Notes: generated from the sequence alone by a model not told the origin. A stretch of 64,000 nt of DNA from an uncultured Clostridia bacterium (GCA_944342025.1 CALVMD010000003.1:62001-126000); one strand, 5' to 3'. Counted from the first letter of the stretch, positions 52,156 through 60,445 are shown. Made by a program: numbers and translations.

Positions 52156-54231
52156 ATGTCCGCATCTGAAGAGATACGAGAGAAGTTTGAAAACGGAGAA
52201 TTTCAGTATAAAAAAGAACGTGAGATCTGCCGCCTGCTCGGCATATCCGCAAAATCGGCGAGGGACGCCGTTTCCGAAATTCTGCGCGGTATGGAGCGCG
52301 AAGGGATAATCGTTCGGGACGAGAGGGGGCGGTTTGTTTCTCCCGAAAAACTGGGGCTTATAAAGGGCGTTCTCAGCGGCAACGAGCGGGGATTTGCTTT
52401 CCTTGTCCGAGAAGACGGGGATCTCTTTATTCCGCATCGCGCGTTGCACGGGGCAATGCATAAAGATACCGTATTTGCGAAGATCGTCGGCGGCGAGCGG
52501 GGAGACGAGGCGGAAGTTTACAGCATCCTTTCCCGCGGGATCACCCGCCTGACGGGTACTTTTTATAAAGAAGAAAAAGGCGGATATGTAACCCCCGACG
52601 ATAAAAAGTTTTTTGAAGACGTGCGCGTGCGGGGCGGAAAATTTCGCGCTTTTTCAGGCGAAAAAGTGGTTGTCAGGCTCACCGAGTGGCCGGAAGGCAG
52701 AAAGCCCGAAGGAGAGATCGAAGAAGTTTTGGGGCGCGGCGGCGATTTGTCCGTAGAGGAAGAGGCGCTTATCCGATCTGCGGGGCTTGCAGAGGAATTT
52801 CCGCAAAAAGCGCTTGCTGAGGCGCGGCGCGTTTCGGCGGAGCAGATGCCCCTTGCGGGCAGAAGAGATTTCAGGGATTTGCTGACCATTACCATCGACG
52901 GGGAAGATGCGCGCGATTTTGATGATGCGATCAGTATTTCCCGCGAGGGGGAAGAGTTTTGTCTCGGCGTGCATATCGCAGACGTGACGCACTATGTGCG
53001 GCGGGGCGGCGCGCTCGATAAAGAGGCGTATGCGCGCGGTACGAGCGTTTATTTCCCGGACCGCGTTCTGCCCATGTTGCCCGTAGAACTCTCTAACGGG
53101 GTCTGTTCGCTCAAAGAGGACGAGGACAGGCTGACCCTTTCCTGCATGATGCGTGTGGATAAAAAGGGCAGGGTAAAGGACCAGGAGATCGCAGAATCGG
53201 TCATCCGCTCCCGCAACCGGATGACCTATACCGACGTCGCAAAAATTTTGGACGGGGACACGTTATTGCGGGAACGGTATGCGCATCTTGTGCCTATGCT
53301 GGAAGATTGCAGGGCGCTTGCCGAAATCCTCATACAAAAACGCGAGGTGCGCGGCAGCGTCGATCTGGATGTGAAAGAGGCGAAGATCACGATCGAAAAC
53401 GACGAAATCTCCGTTTCCGAATACGAGCGGACGATCGCGCATCGGCTGATCGAAGAGTTTATGATCCTCGCGAACGAGACGGTCGCGGGCGTGATGTCGG
53501 CGTACGAAATGCCGTTTGTCTACCGCGTGCACGAAAGGCCTTCCGAAGAAAAGGCAACGGCATTCAAGGCGTATCTGACCGAACTCGGCATCAAGGCGGT
53601 TTTCCGTCCCGAAAACGTGCGGCCGGGCGAATACGGAAAAATTCTGGACGCGTTGGAAGCGAAACAGGATCCGATGCGGCACGTCGTCAACCGCGTCATG
53701 CTGCGTTCGATGAGCAAGGCAAAATACAGCGCCGAAAATATCGGGCATTTCGGGCTTGCGTCCGAGTGTTACTGCCATTTTACTTCGCCGATACGCCGCT
53801 ATCCCGACCTTCTCATCCACCGCATCATCAAACTCATGCTGGAAGGGCGCGCGGCAGAGGCGGAAAGTTTTGAAAACTTTGTAGCGTCGGCTTCGGTAAA
53901 CTGTTCGGAAACGGAGCGCCGCGCAGACGATGCGGAGCGCTCCGTAGACGAATTGTATAAGGTTTGGTACATGCGCGGGCATATCGGAGAGACTTTCGAG
54001 GCGGTCGTTTCGGGTGTCACGGCTTTTGCGGTCTTTGCGGAACTTCCCAACACGGTGGAGGGGCGCATCCGCATAGAAAATCTTCCGCCCGACGATTATG
54101 CGTTCATAGAGCAGAAATATCTGCTCAAAGGGGAGCGCCGCTCCTTTAAGATCGGCGATAAAATCAAAATTACGGTTGCCGCGTGCGATATTGGCGCGAG
54201 AAAGTGCGAATTTCTTTTGGCGGAAGAATAA
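52156..54231 (+). CDS. rnr: Ribonuclease R
   Basis: 691 residues. N-terminal winged helix (KKEREICRLLGISAKSARDAVSEILR), cold-shock domains (GVLSGNERGFAFLVREDGDLFIP), RNB catalytic domain with TIDGEDARDFDDAISI (metal Asp residues) and HFTSPIRRYPDLLIHR, and a C-terminal S1 domain. 3'-5' exonuclease that degrades structured RNA and acts with tmRNA-SmpB. Start at 52156 gives a seven-base gap from AAGGAG. An ATG two codons earlier is too close. Confidence 0.96.
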   Translation: MSASEEIREKFENGEFQYKKEREICRLLGISAKSARDAVSEILRGMEREGIIVRDERGRFVSPEKLGLIKGVLSGNERGFAFLVREDGDLFIPHRALHGAMHKDTVFAKIVGGERGDEAEVYSILSRGITRLTGTFYKEEKGGYVTPDDKKFFEDVRVRGGKFRAFSGEKVVVRLTEWPEGRKPEGEIEEVLGRGGDLSVEEEALIRSAGLAEEFPQKALAEARRVSAEQMPLAGRRDFRDLLTITIDGEDARDFDDAISISREGEEFCLGVHIADVTHYVRRGGALDKEAYARGTSVYFPDRVLPMLPVELSNGVCSLKEDEDRLTLSCMMRVDKKGRVKDQEIAESVIRSRNRMTYTDVAKILDGDTLLRERYAHLVPMLEDCRALAEILIQKREVRGSVDLDVKEAKITIENDEISVSEYERTIAHRLIEEFMILANETVAGVMSAYEMPFVYRVHERPSEEKATAFKAYLTELGIKAVFRPENVRPGEYGKILDALEAKQDPMRHVVNRVMLRSMSKAKYSAENIGHFGLASECYCHFTSPIRRYPDLLIHRIIKLMLEGRAAEAESFENFVASASVNCSETERRADDAERSVDELYKVWYMRGHIGETFEAVVSGVTAFAVFAELPNTVEGRIRIENLPPDDYAFIEQKYLLKGERRSFKIGDKIKITVAACDIGARKCEFLLAEE

Positions 54232-54302
54232 ATTCTTCGAAAAGCTATCCCTTTCCGCAAAAATGTGATATAATATAGAAAGCGCGGCGCAGGAGCAATT
54301 TT

Positions 54303-54806
54303 ATGCAGTTTGAATTGAGAGATTGGCAGCCGCAGTACGCGCAGTCGCTTGCGGAAAGCGCGAACGACGTGCGCATTTCACGCTGGCTGAGGGATGCATT
54401 CCCGTATCCTTACTCGCTTGCTGACGCTGAGAAATTTATTGACTTTGCACAAAAATCGGGAAAAAGTGAACTGCACTTCGCAATCGTTTCAGTAGACAAG
54501 GCGGTCGGCGGCGTTTCTTTGACGCGGCAGCCGGACGTATACTGCAAAAGTGCGGAACTCGGTTATTGGCTGGCTCCCGCTTATTGGGGCATGGGCATTA
54601 TGACGGAATCGGTGCGCCGTGTCTGCGCGCAAGGATTTGCCCGATGGGATGTCGTTCGCATATTCGCCGAGCCGTTTGTCGGCAATGCGGCTTCCCGCTG
54701 CGTGTTGGAAAAATGTGGTTTTGCGTTTGAAGGCGTCAAGAAAATGAGTGTATATAAGAACGGAGAGTATTCTGATAGTTGTATGTATGCGCTCATCAGG
54801 GAATAA
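54303..54806 (+). CDS. GNAT-family N-acetyltransferase, RimJ/RimL-like
   Basis: 167 residues. The start FELRDWQPQYAQSLAESANDVRISRWLRDAFPYPYSLADAEKFI is typical of the subfamily. The acetyl-CoA loop is ELGYWLAPAYWGMGIMTESVRRV, followed by NAASRCVLEKCGFAFEG. Substrate unknown (protein N-terminus, ribosomal protein or small amine). Sits between rnr and smpB and may be co-transcribed; its own TATAAT lies about 25 bases before GCAGGAG. Confidence 0.9.
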   Translation: MQFELRDWQPQYAQSLAESANDVRISRWLRDAFPYPYSLADAEKFIDFAQKSGKSELHFAIVSVDKAVGGVSLTRQPDVYCKSAELGYWLAPAYWGMGIMTESVRRVCAQGFARWDVVRIFAEPFVGNAASRCVLEKCGFAFEGVKKMSVYKNGEYSDSCMYALIRE

Positions 54807-54818
54807 AAAAGGAATGAT

Positions 54819-55268
54819 ATGAAGATCATCGCGGTCAATAAATCCGCCTCCTTCGAATATTTCATCGAAGACAAATTTGAGGCGGGCATCGTGCTCGAAG
54901 GGAGCGAAGTCAAGTCGATACGCAAGAACAATTGCAGTCTTGCGGACAGCTTTTGTTTCGTCCGCAAGGGCGAAGTCACGCTTAAAAACATGCATATCGC
55001 CGTTTACGACAAGAGCGGCGCCTTCAATACGCGCGATTCGCGCAGAGACAGGCGTCTTTTGCTCCATAAAGCGGAGATCGCGAAGATCGTCGGCAAAGTC
55101 AACGAAAAGGGGTACACGCTCGTTCCTCTGAAAATCTATTTCAAGGATTCGCTCGTAAAGGTCGAGGTGGCGCTGTGCAGGGGCAAACATACTTATGATA
55201 AAAAGCAGAGCCTGAAAGAAAAAGACTTAAAGCGCGATACCGATCGGCGGATCAAAGAGTACATCTGA
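54819..55268 (+). CDS. smpB: SsrA-binding protein
   Basis: 149 residues. ASFEYFIEDKFEAGIVLEGSEVKSIR, the conserved NKGYTLVPLKIYFK-type segment (EKGYTLVPLKIYF) and the C-terminal KGKHTYDKKQSLKEKDLKRDTDRR tail are the SmpB signature. Binds tmRNA and delivers it to stalled ribosomes. tmRNA is encoded 3 kb downstream on the opposite strand. Starts 12 bases after the GNAT stop. Confidence 0.97.
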   Translation: MKIIAVNKSASFEYFIEDKFEAGIVLEGSEVKSIRKNNCSLADSFCFVRKGEVTLKNMHIAVYDKSGAFNTRDSRRDRRLLLHKAEIAKIVGKVNEKGYTLVPLKIYFKDSLVKVEVALCRGKHTYDKKQSLKEKDLKRDTDRRIKEYI

Positions 55269-55327
55269 TCGGAATTTTTGCCGTAACAGCGACAGAAAGA
55301 GAACAATTCATAGGAGAACATAGTACT

Positions 55328-56599
55328 ATGTCATACAAAAAAGATACGATTTGCGTGCAGGGCGGCTATCGCCCCGCCACGGGTGAAAGCAGGATTCCGC
55401 CCATTTCGCAAAGCACCACTTATTTTTATGAAAAGACGCAGGATATGGCGGATCTTTTCGATCTGAGAGCGGACGGATATTTTTATACGCGCCTTGCCAA
55501 TCCTACCGTCGCCGCGTTTGAAGGAAAGGTCGCGGCGTTGGAGGGCGGCGTCGCGGCGATCGGATGTGCGTCGGGCATGTCTGCCTCCACTTTGGCGGCT
55601 TTTACCGTATGCGGCGCGGGAGATAATATCGTCTCGTCTTCGGCGATTTACGGCGGCACGTTCAACCTGTTTGCGGTGACGCTGCCGAAGCTCGGCATCG
55701 AAACGCGCTTTTTCGATCCCGACGCGCCCGCCGAAGAGATCGAAAAACTGATCGACGAAAAGACCAAGTTGATCTTTACCGAAACGGTCGCCAACCCTTC
55801 GATCAAGATCCTCGATTTCGACAAGATCGCCGCCATTGCAAAAAAATACGGCGTTCTCTTTGCGGTGGACAATACGCTTGCCACGCCCATTTTGTGCCGT
55901 CCCTTTGAATGGGGCGCAAACCTCGTCATTCATTCGTCGTCCAAGTATCTCGACGGGCACGCGGCGGCGCTCGGCGGCGTCATCGTGGATGGCGGCAATT
56001 TCAATTTCAAGGGCAACGAGCGGTACGCGTCTTTCAACGAACCGGACGAAAGCTATCACGGACTTGTCTATGCAGACCTTCCTTCCGCACAATTTGCGAC
56101 CAAGTGCCGCGCACAGATGATGCGCGACATGGGGGCGATCATGAGCCCGCAGAACGCATTTTTGAGTTGGCTGGGCTGCGACACGCTCGCGCTCCGCATG
56201 GAGCGGCACTCATCCAACGCGAAAAAGGTGGCGGCGTATCTTGCGTCGCACCCGAAGATCGATTGGGTGTGGCATGCGAGCCTTCCCGAAAACAAGTACC
56301 ATAAGCTTGCGGAAAAGTATCTGCCCGACGGTCAGGGCGGCATGCTCAGTTTCGGGATCAAAGGGGACGTGAAACAGGCGGCAAAATTTATGGAGGCGCT
56401 TCAGCTCATTACGCAGGAAACGCATGTCGCGGACGTGCGCAGCTGCGTGTTGCATCCCGCATCGACGACGCATCGTCAGCTTTCGAAAGAGGAATTGGAG
56501 CAGGCGGGCGTTCCTGAAAACCTCGTGCGGCTTTCCGTCGGCATTGAAAATCCCGACGATATTATCGCGGATCTCGAACAGGCGCTCAGGCATGTCTGA
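55328..56599 (+). CDS. O-acetylhomoserine sulfhydrylase (Cys/Met metabolism PLP enzyme)
   Basis: 423 residues, OAHS length. PLP lysine in SSSKYLDGHAAALGG. YTRLANPTVAAFEGKVAALEGG and the C-terminal VRSCVLHPASTTHRQLS are family marks. Makes homocysteine from O-acetylhomoserine and sulfide. Methionine gamma-lyase is the alternative, but MetA two genes downstream has the acetyl-CoA-type residue, fitting the OAHS route. AGGAG precedes the ATG. No SAM riboswitch is visible. Confidence 0.9.
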   Translation: MSYKKDTICVQGGYRPATGESRIPPISQSTTYFYEKTQDMADLFDLRADGYFYTRLANPTVAAFEGKVAALEGGVAAIGCASGMSASTLAAFTVCGAGDNIVSSSAIYGGTFNLFAVTLPKLGIETRFFDPDAPAEEIEKLIDEKTKLIFTETVANPSIKILDFDKIAAIAKKYGVLFAVDNTLATPILCRPFEWGANLVIHSSSKYLDGHAAALGGVIVDGGNFNFKGNERYASFNEPDESYHGLVYADLPSAQFATKCRAQMMRDMGAIMSPQNAFLSWLGCDTLALRMERHSSNAKKVAAYLASHPKIDWVWHASLPENKYHKLAEKYLPDGQGGMLSFGIKGDVKQAAKFMEALQLITQETHVADVRSCVLHPASTTHRQLSKEELEQAGVPENLVRLSVGIENPDDIIADLEQALRHV

Positions 56600-56630
56600 G
56601 CGCGGCGATCGGATTAAAAAGGGCGCGGGT

Positions 56631-57047
56631 ATGAGGAGAAAATCAGCCGTTATTGTTGCGTGTTTCGTGGGGTTGCTTTGTCTGTTTGCTTTTGCCGGGT
56701 GTACGGAACCGCTGACCGAAGTCGGAGAATGGAAACTTTGGTTTTTCGGCGACGGTAATAAAAATTATACGGTCGGTGACGAATATCTCGGCGGCGAAGT
56801 AACGGAAGATCTGTATTCCTGCACTTTTGACGGCGTTCTGTATAAAGTCTATAAGAAGGGAACCCTCTTGAAAGAGGGGGAATATGCGGCCGAAAATTCG
56901 GGCGAAAACTCCGTTCTGCTTGCGCTGAATGACGGCGGGACAATGCTTTATTGGAATTTGGGAACAGAAAAGCAACACAACGGGCAAGAGACGCTCCGCA
57001 TTATCGGAGAAGTCGAAGGGAAAACAATTTGTTTTATTCCTGTATAG
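56631..57047 (+). CDS. Small putative lipoprotein
   Basis: 138 residues, family not recognised. Signal peptide with lipobox AFAGC (Cys near residue 23), then a compact mature part that looks beta-stranded (YSCTFDGVLYKVYKKGTLLKEGEYA, DGGTMLYWNLGTEK). No strong Shine-Dalgarno. An alternative in-frame start at 56592 would overlap the OAHS stop and be translationally coupled. Lies between two methionine genes. Role unknown. Confidence 0.7.
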   Translation: MRRKSAVIVACFVGLLCLFAFAGCTEPLTEVGEWKLWFFGDGNKNYTVGDEYLGGEVTEDLYSCTFDGVLYKVYKKGTLLKEGEYAAENSGENSVLLALNDGGTMLYWNLGTEKQHNGQETLRIIGEVEGKTICFIPV

Positions 57048-57091
57048 AATAATGACAGTAAATGAATGATCGTCACAAAGGAGAGAAAGCT

Positions 57092-58000
57092 ATGCCTATC
57101 GTGATACCGCAGGATATACCTGCTTTTTCCGTTTTGAAAGAAGAAAACATTTTCGTCATGAACGACGAGCGCGCCTTTACGCAGGATATACGTCCGCTGG
57201 AGATCGCCATCCTCAATCTCATGCCGACGAAAGTGGAAACGGAAACGCAGTTCATGCGCCTTCTCTCCAATTCGCCTCTGCAGGTCAACGTGACGCTCGT
57301 TTATACGGAAAGCTATAAAAGCAAAAACACGGCGGCAGCGCATCTGGACCGGTTTTATAAAAAGTTCGACGATATCAAGGACAAACACTTCGACGGCATG
57401 ATCATTACGGGCGCGCCTGTGGAGACGATGCCGTTTGAAGAGGTTGCCTATTGGGAAGAGCTGAAAAAGATCTTCGATTTCGCGGATAAAAACGTGACCA
57501 GCACCATTTATATCTGCTGGGGGGCGCAGGCGGCGCTGTACTATCATTACGGTATTGAAAAACACCTTTTGCCCGAAAAATTGTTCGGTGTTTTTACGCA
57601 CCGCAAATATATCGATCAGCATGACCCGCTTTTGAAGGGGATAGACGATATTTTTTATATTCCGCATTCCCGTCATACGACAGTCCATATGGAAGACGTC
57701 AAAAAAGTTGATGATCTTGTCGTTTTGTGCGAGGCAGAGGAAGAGGTCGGCCTTTCCGTTGCGAAATCGAAAGATAATAAAAAGATCTTTCTGATGGGGC
57801 ACATGGAATATGACCGGTATACGCTGAAAGCGGAATATGAGCGCGATCTTGCCAAGGGGCTTCCCATCCGGTCGCCGTGCAATTATTTTGCGGACGGGCG
57901 GCACGACAAAGTGGACGTGAAATGGACGAGCGCGGCAAACCTTTTCTATACCAACTGGCTGAACTATTATGTGTATCAGGTCACGCCTTTCAAATTCTGA
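57092..58000 (+). CDS. metA: Homoserine O-acetyltransferase (MetA family)
   Basis: 302 residues. Catalytic Cys in [15 protein letters not shown] and EYDRYTL loop. The acyl-specificity segment reads [13 protein letters not shown]; the Glu after PV is the residue linked to acetyl-CoA use, where E. coli-type succinyltransferases have Gly. Activates homoserine for the O-acetylhomoserine sulfhydrylase encoded upstream. AAAGGAGAG precedes the ATG at 57092. Confidence 0.93.
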   Translation: MPIVIPQDIPAFSVLKEENIFVMNDERAFTQDIRPLEIAILNLMPTKVETETQFMRLLSNSPLQVNVTLVYTESYKSKNTAAAHLDRFYKKFDDIKDKHFDGMIITGAPVETMPFEEVAYWEELKKIFDFADKNVTSTIYICWGAQAALYYHYGIEKHLLPEKLFGVFTHRKYIDQHDPLLKGIDDIFYIPHSRHTTVHMEDVKKVDDLVVLCEAEEEVGLSVAKSKDNKKIFLMGHMEYDRYTLKAEYERDLAKGLPIRSPCNYFADGRHDKVDVKWTSAANLFYTNWLNYYVYQVTPFKF

Positions 58001-58006
58001 ATACAG

Positions 58007-58036
58007 CAAAAGCGGGGCCGCGGTCCCGCTTTTTTA
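58007..58036 (+). terminator. Terminator of the methionine genes
   Basis: AAAAGCGGG/CCCGCTTTT with GC-rich loop and a six-T run. Confidence 0.82.
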
Positions 58037-58080
58037 TAAAGCTTTGAAGTTATAATAAAATTCACCCGCAATCGGGGTGG

Positions 58081-58114
58081 AAAGAGAGCGACGGTGTTTC
58101 CGTCGCTCTCTTTC
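58081..58114 (-). terminator. Hairpin downstream of tmRNA
   Basis: AAAGAGAGCGACGG/CCGTCGCTCTCTTT, 14 base pairs. The minus-strand tail is pyrimidine-rich rather than a clean T-run. Probable end of the tmRNA transcript. Confidence 0.65.
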
Positions 58115-58194
58115 TTTACTTGTAAGGCACAAAGCCCGCAACACCGCCCACGAAAATATATTCCGTCTTTGCGGTGTTCGGACTCTGTCGACAC

Positions 58195-58571
58195 TGGTGG
58201 AGTAGGCGAGAATTGAACTCGCGTCTTACCGGATTGCCAAAAGGCTTTCTACACGCTTATGCCGCAATCATCTTACGCTGCATCCTTTTGCGACCGAAAA
58301 AATGCAACGGCAGAAATCATAAATCGGCCGTTTTGCCGACTTCGCATCAAAACGGCAGTTCCCCGTCTGAAATGACGCCCGCAAACCTCCCGACGGGAAA
58401 GAGGCGCGGACGAACCGCTTAAGGTTAATTAAGCAGCGTACGCGAGCTGAGTGTTCGCGTTGTAGTTTGCATTGTCTGCATTTAAATTTAAGCCGAATGT
58501 TTTATAGAGGCCACTCGTTCCTCTGCGTGCTTACCTTTCCGCGCACCGGCAATCGAACCCGGTGCTACCCC
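58195..58571 (-). ncRNA. ssrA: Transfer-messenger RNA (tmRNA)
   Basis: 377 nt. The 5' GGGGTAG pairs with 3' CTACTCC, followed by ACCA with the CCA encoded. The T-arm contains GAGTTCAATTCTC. The tag frame at 58429-58479 (minus) reads ADNANYNANTQLAYAA and ends in TAA. GC hairpins for the pseudoknots lie between the tag and the 3' domain. Rescues stalled ribosomes with SmpB (54819). It is downstream of tRNA-Ser and two hairpin repeat units on the same strand, with no separate promoter obvious to me. Confidence 0.96.
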
Positions 58572-58607
58572 ATGGAAAAGGGCTGCGTTTGCAGCGTCCT
58601 TATTTAT

Positions 58608-58746
58608 TGGCGGAAGGTGAGGGATACGGCCGAAACCCCGAAGGGGCCCCCTCGGCCGAGCTTCGCGGACAAAGTCCGCTCGCGCGAACGACGCTCGCCG
58701 GAGCTGCTCGCGTGGGGTTCAAATCCCTCTCTTTCAGTCTTTTTAT
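58608..58746 (-). repeat. 139-bp tRNA-Ser-derived hairpin unit, copy 1
   Basis: Begins (plus strand) with the 18 bases TGGCGGAAGGTGAGGGAT, identical to the 3' end of tRNA-Ser read in reverse. It ends with an imperfect inverted copy (ATCCCTCTCTTTC), so the unit has tRNA-like terminal inverted repeats. The interior is hairpin-rich: a TTC-loop CCCC/GGGG stem inside CGGCCG/CGGCCG, and GCGGAC-AAA-GTCCGC at 58665-58679. Confidence 0.85.
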
Positions 58747-58885
58747 TGGCGGAAGGTGAGGGATACGGCCGAAACCCCGAAGGGGCCCCCTCGGCCGGGC
58801 TTCGCGGGCAAAGCCCGCTCGCACGAACGACGCTCGCCGGAGCTGCTCGCGTGGGGTTCAAATCCCTCTCTTTCTGTCTTTTTAT
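58747..58885 (-). repeat. 139-bp tRNA-Ser-derived hairpin unit, copy 2
   Basis: Same length and about 96% identical to copy 1, directly abutting it and tRNA-Ser. One hairpin differs by a paired change: GCGGGC-AAA-GCCCGC (58804-58818) where copy 1 has an A-T pair. Other differences are single changes outside stems. Confidence 0.85.
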
Positions 58886-58973
58886 TGGCGGAAGGTGAGG
58901 GATTCGAACCCCCGGACCCTTGCAGGTCTTCAGTTTTCAAGACTGACGCCATCGACCACTCTGCCAACCTTCC
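58886..58973 (-). tRNA. tRNA-Ser(TGA)
   Basis: 88 nt with encoded CCA. Acceptor GGAAGGT/ACCTTCC, anticodon arm CAGTC-TTGAAAA-CTG with TGA anticodon, a long variable arm (class II) and T-arm GGGTTCGAATCCC. Its last 18 bases are repeated at the two 139-bp unit borders downstream. Confidence 0.95.
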
Positions 58974-58998
58974 GTGTAACTGCCTTACAGCATATGAT

Positions 58999-59027
58999 AT
59001 TTTATCAAAAAATCGTGCGTTTGTCAA
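58999..59027 (-). promoter_or_regulatory. Promoter of tRNA-Ser and possibly tmRNA
   Basis: Minus-strand TTGACA (59022-59027), 17-nt spacer, TAAAAT (58999-59004). No clear terminator lies between tRNA-Ser and ssrA. Confidence 0.75.
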
Positions 59028-59065
59028 TCGTTTGGTTTTACCTCGTCACGGTGTCGGCGTTTTTC

Positions 59066-59094
59066 TTGACAAGACGGTCCGTTTTGGGTATACT
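59066..59094 (+). promoter_or_regulatory. Promoter of tyrA
   Basis: TTGACA (59066-59071), 17-nt spacer, TATACT (59089-59094). Confidence 0.78.
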
Positions 59095-59141
59095 TTACAA
59101 AATCAGATGCCCGCCGGGCGCGGGCATAAGAGGAGAGTGCA

Positions 59142-59957
59142 ATGAAATTTCTCGTCGCAGGACTGGGTTTGATCGGCGGTTCCATGGCAAAGGCTTTAAA
59201 AAGGAGCGGCACCGTTGCGGACGGTTACGATCGCGAAGATGTTGTCCGCGCCGCCGTGCAGGCGGGGGCGATCGGGCAGGCGGCACGGGAATTTGCAGAT
59301 TACGATGTCGTATTCGTTGCTCTGCCGCCCGATGCTGCGATGCGTTTTATCGGCGATAATCGGTTCAAAAAAGGTGCGATCGTCGCGGATATATGCGGCG
59401 TCAAAAGTGAGATCGAGCGGTTTGTGTACGGAAAGGAGCGCGATTTTTACTATGTCGGGTGCCATCCGATGGCGGGAAAAGAGGTATCGGGATTCGAAAA
59501 TTCCTGCGAAGATCTCTTTGACGGTGCCAGCATGATCGTGACCGAAAATGACCGTACGGACCCTGCCGCCGTACGTATTCTTGAAACGATTTTCCGTTCG
59601 ATGGGCTTTGGCAGGATCGTTCATTGCGCTGCGGAATATCACGACAAAAAAATCGCCTATACTTCGCAGCTTGCCCATATCGTCAGCAATGCATACGTCA
59701 AAAGCGGAACGGCTGACGGATACGCGGGTTTTACGGGCGGCAGTTTTCAGGACATGACGCGCATTGCCGGGGTGGATGAAAAGGTGTGGACGAGACTGTA
59801 TTTCCTGAATAAAGAGAACATCCTTTCAGAATTGCGTACGCTTATCGTACATCTCGAGGAGTATGCCGATTGCCTGAACAAAGGGGAGGAGACCGATCTT
59901 TACAGGCTTCTGCGCGAGGGGAGAATGCGTAAGGAAGAGCTGGATCAGCAAAGATGA
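59142..59957 (+). CDS. tyrA: Prephenate dehydrogenase
   Basis: 271 residues. Rossmann start FLVAGLGLIGGSMAKALKRSG. Substrate-site motifs VGCHPMAGKEVSGFENS and AAEYHDKKIAYTSQLAHIVSNAY are of the TyrA type. Oxidatively decarboxylates prephenate to 4-hydroxyphenylpyruvate for tyrosine synthesis. Single-domain, without fused chorismate mutase or ACT domain. No other aroma-pathway gene adjoins. AGGAGAG precedes the ATG. Confidence 0.94.
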   Translation: MKFLVAGLGLIGGSMAKALKRSGTVADGYDREDVVRAAVQAGAIGQAAREFADYDVVFVALPPDAAMRFIGDNRFKKGAIVADICGVKSEIERFVYGKERDFYYVGCHPMAGKEVSGFENSCEDLFDGASMIVTENDRTDPAAVRILETIFRSMGFGRIVHCAAEYHDKKIAYTSQLAHIVSNAYVKSGTADGYAGFTGGSFQDMTRIAGVDEKVWTRLYFLNKENILSELRTLIVHLEEYADCLNKGEETDLYRLLREGRMRKEELDQQR

Positions 59958-59965
59958 GAACGACC

Positions 59966-60001
59966 GAAATGCCGCAATTTGTTTTACTTTTGCGGCATTT
60001 T
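59966..60001 (+). terminator. Terminator of tyrA overlapping the next promoter
   Basis: AAATGCCGCAA pairs with TTGCGGCATTT. The loop contains the -35 box of the following promoter. Confidence 0.8.
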
Positions 60002-60011
60002 GTGTTATAAT
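59983..60011 (+). promoter_or_regulatory. Promoter before the DUF1934 gene
   Basis: TTTACT (59983-59988), 17-nt spacer, TATAAT (60006-60011). The -35 box sits in the loop of the tyrA terminator. Confidence 0.6.
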
Positions 60012-60020
60012 ACTCGTGTA

Positions 60021-60057
60021 AAATACGGCGCCTCGGGGCGCCGACAGCGTATTTTTT
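60021..60057 (+). terminator. Terminator-like hairpin directly before the DUF1934 start
   Basis: Outer stem AAATACG/CGTATTT and inner CGGCGCC/GGCGCCG around TCGGG, followed by six T that touch the ATG at 60059. It would form within the first 40 nt of a transcript starting near 60018. Confidence 0.7.
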
Positions 60058-60058
60058 G

Positions 60059-60445
60059 ATGAAAAATTTCATAGTATTTTTGAGAACACGATCGGAAGGG
60101 CGGGAAGAGCGCTTCTGTGCGGAGGCGAAAAGATATACTGCGGACGGCGGGGCGGAGTTTTCTTTTGTGCGAGGGGAAGAGAGGTATTCGGTCCGTACGG
60201 GACTGCGCCCGCAGATCTCGGCGGACGGCGAGATCTCCTACCGTATTCCGATCGGACTTTCTGAAACCCTTTTAACAAATATTCGCACTCCTTTCGGAGA
60301 AATTCCCGTTGAAGTCAAAACAGAACGTTTCGTACAAAAAACGAACGGAGAAGCCGTTCTTTTAAGTGCGGATTATATTTTAAATTTTTCCGATTTTCGG
60401 CAAAAACACAGTATTTTTTTCAAGGCGAAACCGAAAAGAACGTAA
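60059..60445 (+). CDS. DUF1934 family protein
   Basis: 128 residues. Small beta-barrel-like protein with the family pattern of an N-terminal strand (FIVFLRTRS), a middle GGAEFSFVRGEERYSVR-type stretch and a C-terminal SADYILNFSDFRQKHSIFFKAKP. No signal peptide. Function not established in the family (YwiB-like). No Shine-Dalgarno precedes the ATG, only the hairpin and T-run described just upstream, so translation is either leaderless-like or weak. MBL gene follows. Confidence 0.78.
   Translation: MKNFIVFLRTRSEGREERFCAEAKRYTADGGAEFSFVRGEERYSVRTGLRPQISADGEISYRIPIGLSETLLTNIRTPFGEIPVEVKTERFVQKTNGEAVLLSADYILNFSDFRQKHSIFFKAKPKRT

Noticed and set aside
55269..55327. SAM riboswitch before O-acetylhomoserine sulfhydrylase
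   Set aside because: The gap to smpB is only about 60 bases, too short for any S-box, and has no terminator.
58608..58885. CRISPR array
   Set aside because: Only two long units with no spacers between them and no cas genes in the window.
58467..58898. Open frames across the tmRNA-tRNA-Ser interval, some repeating the same peptide
   Set aside because: They lie over tmRNA, the repeat units and tRNA-Ser; the repeated peptide only reflects the 139-bp DNA repeat.
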